Source: Planctomycetaceae bacterium | Lineage (GTDB): Bacteria > Planctomycetota > Planctomycetia > Pirellulales > Pirellulaceae | Assembly (NCBI GenBank): GCA_024642205.1 | Contig: JAHEBQ010000010.1 | Location: forward strand, 62,001-126,000 | Length of the DNA: 64,000 bases | Direction of reading: 5' to 3' | Shown: in pieces, positions 36,873 through 44,920 of the stretch | How positions within the stretch are numbered: the first letter of the stretch is position 1 | How the letters are laid out: every line of letters starts with the position of its first letter | Notes under the pieces: generated by a model | Seen by the model: only the letters and a program-made list of their open reading frames with translations | What the model was told of the DNA's origin: nothing | Database searches by the model: none | Made by a program: the position numbers and the translations under genes

Positions 36873-37319
36873 ATGGACACACCACTATCACAGCATCGAA
36901 TCCTGATCGCCGACGACAATGAGGCCAATCGCGAGTTGCTCGAGGAATATCTCGTCGACCTTGATTGCGTCACCGAAACAGCCGAAGACGGCCAGCAAAC
37001 CATGGACAAGGCAGTTTCGTTTGAACCCGATCTGATCCTGCTGGACGTGATGATGCCCAAGCTCAACGGTTTTGAAGTCTGCGAGAAAATCAAAACCGAC
37101 CCCGATCTCAAGAAAATCATGATCCTGATGGTGACCGCTCTCGATGAACTGGGCGATATCGAACGAGCCGTCGATGCTGGTACAAATGATTTTCTGACCA
37201 AACCGGTAAAACGAATTGAATTGGTGAAACGTGTCGAAAATATGCTGGCACTCAAAGGCATGACCGACGAAAATGAACGCCTTCGCCAGTACATTCAGCG
37301 GGTTGAAGAAAGCGTCTGA
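36873..37319 (+). CDS. Single-domain response regulator
   Basis: A 148-residue receiver with all switch residues: the acidic pair Asp14-Asp15, phosphoacceptor Asp58 in L-I-L-L-D-V-M-M-P, Thr88 in M-V-T-A and Lys110 in T-K-P-V. No output domain follows; the last 25 residues form a charged helix (D-E-N-E-R-L-R-Q-Y-I-Q-R-V-E-E-S). It is likely a phosphorelay or allosteric partner, like DivK/CheY types. No histidine kinase lies in the window, so its partner is unknown. Confidence 0.93.
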   Translation: MDTPLSQHRILIADDNEANRELLEEYLVDLDCVTETAEDGQQTMDKAVSFEPDLILLDVMMPKLNGFEVCEKIKTDPDLKKIMILMVTALDELGDIERAVDAGTNDFLTKPVKRIELVKRVENMLALKGMTDENERLRQYIQRVEESV

Positions 37320-37663
37320 CGCTGCTTGCGTCGTTTCGCGCAAAAATATCCTGATTCGTTCGAGCCGGCTGGCTCCAGGGTGACCGTTTGAGGAGCGCTG
37401 AGCCTTGCAGCCTATTGTCGGCTCGTTGACGATTGTCCCGCTTCGAGCCGACCAGTGGAAATTAACTTCGGAAGGCGGTGCCCGGCGACGAACCGAAACG
37501 CAATTGTGCTATCGCGGTGTCGAATCTTAGTTAATCTAACCCGAAACCGCTGGAAAATGCAGTTATTTCCTGTATTTGCAGCGATACAGCATCAGCCAAA
37601 ACCAACTTGCACTCGACGAATTTCGGCGAAACCTATTGTTTCCAACCGAGTTTTGGATATGAT

Positions 37664-37682
37664 ATTGAGACTGATTCTCATT
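37664..37682. promoter_or_regulatory. Fur box upstream of feoA
   Basis: The 15-mer TGAGACTGATTCTCA (37666-37680) differs at one position from the 7-1-7 Fur consensus TGAGAATNATTCTCA. Flanking AT and TT extend the symmetry to 19 bases. It lies 16 bases before the feoA start codon, close enough to block transcription or the ribosome, and predicts iron repression of feoA-feoB. Confidence 0.8.
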
Positions 37683-37698
37683 ACCACTGGAATTTTTC

Positions 37699-37962
37699 AT
37701 GTCCATCGCTATCGCAGAAAAACCGTTGCTGCAGACCGAGTGCATTCCATTGCAGCGACTGGGTTCAAGCCGCATGGCAACCGTGGTAAGCGTTCGTGGC
37801 ACCAATCACGAGATCGCGCGGCTCGCGGAAATGGGGCTTCGCAGCGGCACAATTGTTTCGGTCACCCGCGGTGGGATCACTTCGATTGTTCAACTCTTAA
37901 ACGGCAGTCGGCTTTGCGTTAGAACGTCGATCCAACTTGAGATTCTCGTATCGCCGCTTTAG
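37699..37962 (+). CDS. feoA: Ferrous iron transport protein FeoA
   Basis: An 87-residue SH3-like protein that helps FeoB. The domain A-T-V-V-S-V-R-G ... I-A-R-L-A-E-M-G-L-R-S-G-T-I-V-S-V (28-56) is the FeoA core, with the conserved L-x-E-M-G-L-x-x-G turn. It is first in a feoA-feoB operon, 36 bases before feoB, and preceded by a Fur box. Confidence 0.94.
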   Translation: MSIAIAEKPLLQTECIPLQRLGSSRMATVVSVRGTNHEIARLAEMGLRSGTIVSVTRGGITSIVQLLNGSRLCVRTSIQLEILVSPL

Positions 37963-37998
37963 ATAAAACGGCCAAAACCGTGGTTGCGTTGAAATGCG

Positions 37999-40248
37999 AT
38001 GGCCGACATCACTGATGATGTTTCACTGAAAAGTTCTTCGAACGCGACAGTTGTCGTGCTGGGGAATCCCAATACCGGCAAGTCAACGTTGTTCAACGCA
38101 TTAACAGGCGTGCGCCAACAGACGGGGAACTTCCCTGGAGTTACCGTTGAAAAGCGATTGGGCCGCCTGAAAATCGGCGACCGGCAATTCGACTTGATCG
38201 ATCTCCCGGGTACTTACAGTCTCGCACCCCGTTCACCCGACGAGATGTTGACGGTCAACGTTTTGTTGGGGGAGGCACCAGCGAATCAGGAACCCGACTT
38301 GATTCTCTGTGTTGTTGACGCCAGCAACCTCGAACGCAATCTGTTTCTGGTCAGTCAGGTACTCGACCTTCACCGACCGACGGTCGTCGCCGTCAACATG
38401 ACGGACGTGGCGAAGCGAAATGGAATCGAAATCGACCTGGACAGGATGAGCGAACTCCTTGGTGTTCCCGTTGTTGGCGTCCAGGCCAAACGTCGAACCG
38501 GTTTTGACCAGCTGAAAACCGCCATGGCCAACGCCATCACGCAATCACCCCAGATCGAACATGATCCGTTTACCGACGAGTTAAAGCAGCGAATCATGCG
38601 GCTCCAGTCGGCCTGCCCGGATGACTGCGGGTTGAAACGGTTTGCGGTCACGCGAATGCTGTTCGATACCGACGGGTTTATGACCAATCAGCTGAAATCG
38701 CAAATTGATGATCATGTAATTCAAACGTTGAAAGACGAACAGGCGGCGATGCAATTGGATGGCCAGTCGATTGCCGAAAGCGAATCACATGCGCGGTACA
38801 ACTGGATCACAAACCATCTGGACTCGATTGTCAGCCAGGTGCAACCCAAGCCAACGACGACGATCACCGATCGTCTCGACGCCTGGTTAACACATCCTTT
38901 CTGGGGTGTCCTGGTTGCTGGACTGGTGTTGGTGCTCCTGTTTCAACTGGTATTCTGGGCAGCCGAACCAGCTTCGGCGATGATCGATGGACTGAACGGA
39001 ATCCTGGCCGCGATCGTCAACCGGATCATTCCTGAAGGCACACTGAATTCGTTGATTATCGACGGGCTGATCAACGGCGTCGGCAGCGTATTGATATTCT
39101 TGCCGCAGATCCTGTTGTTGTTTTTCATCCTGGCAATCCTGGAAGACACAGGCTACCTTGCCCGCGCCGCATTTCTGCTGGACAAATATCTTTCGCGGAT
39201 CGGGTTAAGTGGGATTACTCTGTTTCCTTTGTTGTCGTCATTTGCCTGCGCAATCCCCGGCATCATGGCAACTCGGGTTATTAAGGACAACCGGGAGCGG
39301 CTGATTACGATTTTGATTGCGCCGTTAATGAGTTGCAGCGCGAGACTACCGATTTATGTATTGCTGATTGCCGCGTTCGTCCCGGCCAAGAGTTTTCTCG
39401 GCGGCGTTTTGGGACTGCGTGGTCTGACGATGTTTGCGATGTACCTGGTTGGGATTGTCACAGCCGTAATCGTCGCCTGGGTACTGAGAAAAACGATTCT
39501 CAAAACGGGCCCGTCGTCGTTCGTATTGGAACTGCCTTCGTACAAAGTTCCCAGCCTGCGGAATCTCTGGCAAAGGATGTTTGATGGTGGTTGGGCATTC
39601 GTTCGCGACGCCGGAACGATGATCGTCATCGTGACGATCATCGTTTGGGCGGCCGCATATTTTCCTCGTAACGATCGGGCGAAGCTGCCTGCCAGTTTGG
39701 CCAACGATGTTGGAATCGTGGAATCCAGGGCAAGGGAACTGAAAAAAACGGCATCAGCAGATCCAGAGGCTGCCATCCAGGTTGACGAAGAGGTCTCGGC
39801 TGCCCGGAATCGACTGGATGCATATCAGCTGGAGCACAGCTATCTCGGTCGTGCCGGCAAAACAATCGAACCCTTGGTCCGGCCGCTGGGCTGGGACTGG
39901 CGAATTGGCAGTGCCGCGATTGCATCTTTCCCTGCCCGCGAGGTGGTCGTTTCGACGATGGGTGTGATCTTTGGGTTGGGGGCCGACACCGACGAAGAAT
40001 CGGCTTCTCTCCGAGCGACGCTGAAAACGGCGAAATGGGAAGGAACCAATCAACCGCTGTTTACGCTGCCCGTTGCGCTCTCGATCATGGTTTTTTTCGC
40101 TTTGTGTGCACAGTGTGTCTCAACGCTGGCGGTCATTCGTCGCGAAACAAATTCCTACCGCTGGCCATTATTCACGTTTGTGTACATGACGACATTGGCG
40201 TATTTTGCGGCCCTGATTACCTTTCAAATCTCCAACCGGATTTTTTGA
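37999..40248 (+). CDS. feoB: Ferrous iron transporter FeoB
   Basis: The membrane GTPase that imports Fe(II). The 749 residues start with an N-terminal G domain: G1 G-N-P-N-T-G-K-S (22-29), G2 in N-F-P-G-V-T-V, G3 D-L-P-G (68-71) and G4 N-M-T-D. Then come the helical regulatory part and the polytopic domain with Gate motifs including E-D-T-G-Y-L-A-R-A-A-F and L-S-S-F-A-C-A-I-P-G-I-M-A-T. A charged coiled-coil insert (about 580-620, rich in Glu, Ala and Lys) separates the last helix groups. It ends one base before the next small gene. Confidence 0.96.
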   Translation: MADITDDVSLKSSSNATVVVLGNPNTGKSTLFNALTGVRQQTGNFPGVTVEKRLGRLKIGDRQFDLIDLPGTYSLAPRSPDEMLTVNVLLGEAPANQEPDLILCVVDASNLERNLFLVSQVLDLHRPTVVAVNMTDVAKRNGIEIDLDRMSELLGVPVVGVQAKRRTGFDQLKTAMANAITQSPQIEHDPFTDELKQRIMRLQSACPDDCGLKRFAVTRMLFDTDGFMTNQLKSQIDDHVIQTLKDEQAAMQLDGQSIAESESHARYNWITNHLDSIVSQVQPKPTTTITDRLDAWLTHPFWGVLVAGLVLVLLFQLVFWAAEPASAMIDGLNGILAAIVNRIIPEGTLNSLIIDGLINGVGSVLIFLPQILLLFFILAILEDTGYLARAAFLLDKYLSRIGLSGITLFPLLSSFACAIPGIMATRVIKDNRERLITILIAPLMSCSARLPIYVLLIAAFVPAKSFLGGVLGLRGLTMFAMYLVGIVTAVIVAWVLRKTILKTGPSSFVLELPSYKVPSLRNLWQRMFDGGWAFVRDAGTMIVIVTIIVWAAAYFPRNDRAKLPASLANDVGIVESRARELKKTASADPEAAIQVDEEVSAARNRLDAYQLEHSYLGRAGKTIEPLVRPLGWDWRIGSAAIASFPAREVVVSTMGVIFGLGADTDEESASLRATLKTAKWEGTNQPLFTLPVALSIMVFFALCAQCVSTLAVIRRETNSYRWPLFTFVYMTTLAYFAALITFQISNRIF

Positions 40249-40249
40249 G

Positions 40250-40495
40250 ATGAACGTTGACCAACTCGACTGGCAGACAGTGATCGCACTCCTGATGGTG
40301 CTCTTCGCGATGGTTGTCCTGGGGAGAAAGACGTGGCAATCCGTTTGCGGTACGTCCACCCGGGGTTGTGGAACCCTGTGCCGTCGTTGCCCTTCCGGTT
40401 CCAGTCAATCGACCAATCCGGTCAACGTCACCAAGCTTGTCCAGTTGCAACCAGGAAACCAGAGCAGCGACTCGCCAACTCACCACGGAAAATGA
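40250..40495 (+). CDS. FeoB-associated small Cys-rich membrane protein
   Basis: An 81-residue protein starting one base after feoB, so translation is likely coupled. It has one membrane helix (about 9-26) followed by a Cys cluster (C-G-T-S-T-R-G-C-G-T-L-C-R-R-C) and a disordered polar tail. This fits the FeoB-associated Cys-rich proteins and the FeoC/FeoD-like small partners of many Feo operons. The four closely spaced Cys suggest iron or iron-sulfur binding. Confidence 0.8.
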   Translation: MNVDQLDWQTVIALLMVLFAMVVLGRKTWQSVCGTSTRGCGTLCRRCPSGSSQSTNPVNVTKLVQLQPGNQSSDSPTHHGK

Positions 40496-40570
40496 TTTGG
40501 CGACTTGTTGAGCTCTCAGATCATTCGAATTTCGGACTCGACAAACGCCTCCAACCCAGGAGGTTCGACG

Positions 40571-41389
40571 TCACTGTAACCAATCCGAATAAAGCTCTGG
40601 ACGACGATCACGCAGGAACAGACGCCGGGCGTGGGAAGATGCGTTGTTCTGCAAGTCCACTTCGCAAATCAGAATTTCGTCAGTACCCTGCTGGGCCCTC
40701 GCAATCACATTGCCCATGGGATCGCAGACAAACGATTCGCCCGCAAATTTGAGTTTTGGTTCAACTCCGACTCGGTTACAAAGTGCGGTAAAATACCCAT
40801 TCTGAAAAGCGGCGACACGAAGTTCGGCTTCGTAGAGTCCCTCCGGCCACTCACCGACCGAACCCGCTTGAGGAATGATGACCAGTTCGGCTCCGGCCAC
40901 CGCCAACGCTCGCATGTACTCGGGGAAGTGTCGGTCGTAGCAAATCGCCACTCCGATTTTTCCAAAACAGGTTTCGAAAACTGGCGCACCTTTATCTCCC
41001 GGCGTGTAATATCCCTGCTCATGGAAACAGTCGTACTCGGTGATATGAACCATCCGGGTAACACCGAGCAGCTTCCCATCCGCGTCGATCACGGGAGAAC
41101 TGTCGAACGTTTTGTCGCCATCGCGTTCGAAAAGGTTCAGGATAACAACAATACCCAGCTCAGCAGCAAGTTGACAAAACTGATCGGTGATTGGTCCAGG
41201 AATCGGCTGGGCGAGATCAGCAAAGTCCTTTCCGGCCGGGAATTGTGGATAAAAAGGCTCAAAAGCAAGTTCCGCAAAACAAACGATATTCGCGCCCGCG
41301 GCGGCTGCGGTCCGAGTTGCCTCCATTCCCCGGGCCAGGTTGCGCTGCGTATCTTTTGAAACCGATTGCTGAATCAGGGCGATTTTCAT
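40571..41389 (-). CDS. Carbon-nitrogen hydrolase (nitrilase superfamily)
   Basis: A 272-residue protein beginning M-K-I-A-L-I-Q-Q at 41389 (the longer frame to 41497 lacks homology). It matches N-carbamoylputrescine amidase-type enzymes. Glu40 in F-A-E-L and Cys150 in A-I-C-Y-D-R-H-F-P-E are the catalytic pair. The Lys expected in Y-R-K-x-H-I is replaced: residues 112-116 read R-M-V-H-I, with Met113 in its place. A second Glu in F-H-E-Q-G-Y-Y is kept. The Lys change may alter or remove amidase activity. I recall a subfamily with the same change, so it seems not a random error. Confidence 0.88.
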   Translation of the reverse strand: MKIALIQQSVSKDTQRNLARGMEATRTAAAAGANIVCFAELAFEPFYPQFPAGKDFADLAQPIPGPITDQFCQLAAELGIVVILNLFERDGDKTFDSSPVIDADGKLLGVTRMVHITEYDCFHEQGYYTPGDKGAPVFETCFGKIGVAICYDRHFPEYMRALAVAGAELVIIPQAGSVGEWPEGLYEAELRVAAFQNGYFTALCNRVGVEPKLKFAGESFVCDPMGNVIARAQQGTDEILICEVDLQNNASSHARRLFLRDRRPELYSDWLQ

Positions 41390-41664
41390 GAGTGGATTGG
41401 GGAAAATGTTGAGACTCGTGCCTGGTATCCGGAACCCGACTCGGTGGGGAGCGATTGCCATGGAGCATAATGCCTGGTGAACACGCCGGACAGCCATGGA
41501 TCCGTAAATGGCCGCGAATCCAATCGCGGTCTTGGCCCGCAGTCACCACGATTCAATCCGGAGAGAATCATGCACGGGTTCTCCGCGCCGATCGCGACTT
41601 TCTTTTCCCATGGACAACGGCAACAATGATCTTCGATGTTCCAATCCTTTTCAATGAGCGTACG

Positions 41665-42516
41665 ATGCGATTCAGAAACCTGGAAATAGCCCTTTCGGCA
41701 TGCCTGCTAATGACGGGAATCGGTTGTCTTGACGATACGGGCTTCGCGAAAACTCAAGACGAAACCGGCCAAGTCGAGCAAGGATTGGAGTTAAGAGGCA
41801 ACAAGGCCGATCGTGTCAACCAACTGGTTGTGCAAGCATCCCGGGATTTTTCCTCGGGCGACTACCGCAACGCGTTGGAAAAATCGACGGAGATCTGCAA
41901 GCTGGAGCCGGACAACATCACTTACCAGGTGTTTCGCGGTGAAGTCGGATTCGCCGCAGGCAGGATCGATCAGTGCCTCGCGGCCTACGACGAAGTCATT
42001 CGTTTGCGGCCGTCGCTGGAACCACAGTTGTGGCAACGCGGGTTGGCACTCTATTACGCTCATCGGTTTGAAGACGGGGTGAAACAGTTTGAAACCCATC
42101 AAACCGTCAATTCCCAGGATGTAGAAAACGCCGTTTGGCACCTGTTGTGTGCATCCCAAATCTCCGATATCGACCAAGCCCGCAAAAAGCTGATTCCGAT
42201 CAACGGGGACAAACGAGTTCCGATGTCGCAGATTTACGAAATGTTTGCCGGCCGGATGACTCCAGAGGAAGTGCTGGAAACAGCGCGGAAAACGACGTCA
42301 ACCATCAAACCGGGAAGCGAACAACTGAAATTACAGCTTTACTACGCCTACCTCTATACGGGACTCTACCATGAGATGCTTGACGATCCAGTCGCTGCGA
42401 CAGCTTCGCTGAAGAAAGCTGTCGATGTCAGTCCGCTGGGCAAGACAAATTTTATGGGGCAGGTAGCGAGAGTGCACTTGTTGCTGCGCGGAGCGGTCAC
42501 GGCAGAAGAGCATTGA
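41665..42516 (+). CDS. Exported TPR-repeat protein
   Basis: A 283-residue protein with a hydrophobic N-terminus (M-R-F-R-N-L-E-I-A-L-S-A-C-L-L-M-T-G-I-G-C) that may act as a signal peptide or weak lipoprotein box (Cys21; Gly at -3 is atypical). I prefer the ATG at 41665 to upstream starts because it begins this segment. The mature part has at least two TPR-like units (Y-R-N-A-L-E-K-S-T-E-I-C-K-L-E-P-D and C-L-A-A-Y-D-E-V-I-R-L-R-P) and a final one near the end (A-A-T-A-S-L-K-K-A-V). Likely a periplasmic binding scaffold; partner unknown. Confidence 0.78.
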   Translation: MRFRNLEIALSACLLMTGIGCLDDTGFAKTQDETGQVEQGLELRGNKADRVNQLVVQASRDFSSGDYRNALEKSTEICKLEPDNITYQVFRGEVGFAAGRIDQCLAAYDEVIRLRPSLEPQLWQRGLALYYAHRFEDGVKQFETHQTVNSQDVENAVWHLLCASQISDIDQARKKLIPINGDKRVPMSQIYEMFAGRMTPEEVLETARKTTSTIKPGSEQLKLQLYYAYLYTGLYHEMLDDPVAATASLKKAVDVSPLGKTNFMGQVARVHLLLRGAVTAEEH

Positions 42517-42570
42517 CTTGTTGCGAGTTACCCCCGGCGTTCAGACCCGATCCGGATGATGAGATTCGCC

Positions 42571-42613
42571 GCGCAAAAAAAGAACACCCGCCAGCGGTGC
42601 AACTGAACGGGTG
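42571..42613 (-). terminator. Candidate minus-strand terminator
   Basis: CACCCG (42585-42590) pairs with CGGGTG (42608-42613) across a 17-base loop. On the minus strand the stem is followed by TTCTTTTTTT. It has no large minus-strand gene before it and would end the small unit at 42628-42812. Confidence 0.5.
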
Positions 42614-42627
42614 CCTTAAGTGAAACG

Positions 42628-42841
42628 TCAAGCAGTTCTGTTTGTTAACCGAAGTAAAAGAGTGACTGTTACTTCGGCCGAAGTCTCCAGATTGTCCTTT
42701 GAAATAAAGTGTTCGAACAATTCGTCAACAACGTGAGTCCTGGAGGGAGCTACCAGAAACTCTGCGGCTTCAAGTCGATCAAGGAAGGTGTCACGGTCAT
42801 GGGCGTTCCTCCGATTGAAACTGGTTGAATTGCTTTCACGT
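42628..42841 (-). other. Candidate short transcription unit (mini-ORF or small RNA)
   Basis: On the minus strand, GGAGGA (42812-42807) lies six bases before an ATG at 42800 that opens a 16-codon frame ending at 42750 (M-T-V-T-P-S-L-I-D-L-K-P-Q-S-F-W). A second frame, shifted by -1, runs on without stop to 42628 and reads D-R-D-T-F-L-D-R-L-E-A-A-E-F-L, but has no start codon of its own. An inverted repeat CCGAAGTAA/TTACTTCGG (42649-42657 and 42669-42677) lies inside, and a terminator follows. This could be a frameshifted small gene, a leader-like peptide or a structured RNA. No promoter is clear. Confidence 0.4.
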
Positions 42842-43273
42842 CAAACATATCATCGCTTGGAATCAAGGTGAGAATTTAGTTCCAGATCATCTTGAATCGC
42901 CTGAAATAGTTTCCAGGAAAATTGCTTCGCAGCGATCGGTGAAACTTTGACAGATTTTCAGGACTCCAATCGGTGCGCTCGATGATCAGCGCCGGCCCGC
43001 GTCCACAATCTGGCCGCCAAGGCAACCTCCTTCCCCGTTAGACGGTCGTTGGGACTGCTTTCACCCCGTCGAGAATCAGCCATCAAACTTGTGTTCAATC
43101 GGACGACACATCGACTCAAGATGAACATGAGTGTTTCTTCACAAGTCTCGATTTTCAGGCTTTTCAGACGGGAAACTGGCAAATACAATCCACGCTTCAA
43201 TTTCGCCTATCCTTGGCACGCCATTTGTTCAATAGCCCTTCGCATTATTCAAGAAGTCCGAAGGGGTCAAAAA
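42842..43273. other. Gene-poor spacer
   Basis: Two frames of 80 and 112 codons overlap here but lack family pattern. Apart from the tiny gene at its right end I see nothing else supportable. Confidence 0.35.
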
Positions 43274-43387
43274 ATGAAAACTGTCGCCGCAAAGTTAAAT
43301 ACGCTCAACACCCCGATCGTCCAGCGATATTCGCTGATGTTTCTTTCTCTGCTCCTGGGCGTTGTCGCCTGCACCCTGATCGGTTGA
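43274..43387 (+). CDS. Tiny single-helix membrane protein
   Basis: A 37-residue frame: a basic, Thr/Asn-rich first half and a hydrophobic helix (about 20-36, S-L-M-F-L-S-L-L-L-G-V-V-A-C). AAGGGG lies eight to ten bases before the ATG, a good ribosome binding site. Not recognised. The site and helix together favour a real small protein, but the length allows chance. Confidence 0.45.
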   Translation: MKTVAAKLNTLNTPIVQRYSLMFLSLLLGVVACTLIG

Positions 43388-43583
43388 TCCGGTCCACCAT
43401 CACCCGCCAGGCGCATTTACCGGCACAGAACGCCTTTTGGCGCGCCAAATGGAAGGCAAATCAAATGGGACACTGGACGGTTACCAGATCCCTGCCAGTT
43501 GATTTTTCAATCGTCAACCATTGCCTTTCGACCCAACTGTCCGATGCCTGGACATTGGTTCTGTCTCCACTTCGAACGATCAC

Positions 43584-44654
43584 TTAGGCTGCCGATTCGT
43601 ATTTGCCGAACACCATCCGCCCGGCACTGGTTTGCAGCATGCTGGTCACGGTAATGTTGACGTCTTCGCCGATATGGTCCCGGCCTTCTTCGATGACGAT
43701 CATCGTACCATCGTCAAGATAGCCAACGCCCTGTCCGGCACCCTCACCAACTTTGACGACGCGAATCTTGATCATCTCACCGGGCAAGAAAACCGGCTTC
43801 AGAGAATTGGCAATTTCGTTCAGGTTGATCACGGGAACATTTTGCAGTTTTGCAATTTTGTTGAGGTTAAAATCACCGGTTACGACTTTGCCTTCCAGGT
43901 GGCGGGCCAGCAACAAGAGTTTCATGTCGACTTGTTGTCCCTGCATTTCCGGCAACTCGCGATCGTAAATCTTAAAATCGATATCCTGGTTGTTCCGTAA
44001 ACGATCCAGAATATCGAGACCACGTCGTCCACGTGCCCGTCGCATTTTGTCGCTGCTGTCAGCAATCCCTTGAAGCTCGGCAAGTATAAAACGAGGCATG
44101 ATCAACTGGTTATCGATAATTCCCGTTTCGATGACGTCGGCGATTCGGCCGTCGATGACGACACTGGTATCCAGGACGTACGGCTTGGAACCCTTCACGT
44201 CCTTGCTGAACTCGACATACGGAATGACGAATCGAAAATCGTCTTTCGTCTGCCATAACAGGCTGACACAGGCGTAGCAGAGCGAAATGCCGGCGAACGA
44301 AACAGCCAGCAATCGCAGAGTTTCCGATTTGATCACCAAGTCACCAACCTTGACGCCGTACCCCAGCCCAAACAGCGGAGTCAGTGCCAGGTCGACCACA
44401 TAGGTCAAAAACAGGCCAACCACCAAACCAAAATAAACGCTTGAGATCATGTCGATTCTTTTTCGAGGGATAAAGACATCGAACAAGATGGCACCGACGG
44501 CACCCAGGACAAAAATCATGAACACGACCCAACGCCCCGTTCCATTCCCAACCACGTCTCCTTCAACATTCCCCATTTGTTGACCGACGGTCAGCGAAAG
44601 TCCCATCCCAATCGCGATGAGTAGAAAAAGTCCACGCAAAACCCAAAGTGCCAT
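43584..44654 (-). CDS. PIN-TRAM membrane protein (YacL-like)
   Basis: A 356-residue protein with about four membrane helices (1-140), a PIN nuclease domain (about 158-280) with Asp162 and Asp168 in V-L-D-T-S-V-V-I-D-G-R, and a C-terminal TRAM RNA-binding domain (about 290-350, L-P-G-E-M-I-K-I-R-V-V-K-V-G-E-G). The layout equals YacL of Bacillus. I start it at 44654, where GGGAGG precedes the ATG, not at 44711. It is probably a membrane-bound RNase; no substrate is known to me. Confidence 0.92.
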   Translation of the reverse strand: MALWVLRGLFLLIAIGMGLSLTVGQQMGNVEGDVVGNGTGRWVVFMIFVLGAVGAILFDVFIPRKRIDMISSVYFGLVVGLFLTYVVDLALTPLFGLGYGVKVGDLVIKSETLRLLAVSFAGISLCYACVSLLWQTKDDFRFVIPYVEFSKDVKGSKPYVLDTSVVIDGRIADVIETGIIDNQLIMPRFILAELQGIADSSDKMRRARGRRGLDILDRLRNNQDIDFKIYDRELPEMQGQQVDMKLLLLARHLEGKVVTGDFNLNKIAKLQNVPVINLNEIANSLKPVFLPGEMIKIRVVKVGEGAGQGVGYLDDGTMIVIEEGRDHIGEDVNITVTSMLQTSAGRMVFGKYESAA

Positions 44655-44920
44655 AATATTCAAAACCTCCCGTTTAGCGCGACAACGAAAGAATAAAGGG
44701 TTCGTCGCCAACGAATTTAGAAACTGGTATATCTGATTCTCGGCAAGGAACTGGGCCGAGCCTGCGCGAAGACAATCGAGTCCCTAATGGAAAAAGGCCT
44801 TCGCTAATGTGTCTCAGACAATTTATGTGTGTGCCATCTCACGAGTATCTTATGATGAGCGCAATTGAAAAGGTAGTCTGTTCGCCAAAGTAGTTCGCAA
44901 ACACATCGAAAACATTGCTA
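44655..44920. other. Spacer upstream of the PIN-TRAM gene
   Basis: These 266 bases lie between two minus-strand genes. No terminator or operator is seen. Confidence 0.3.
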
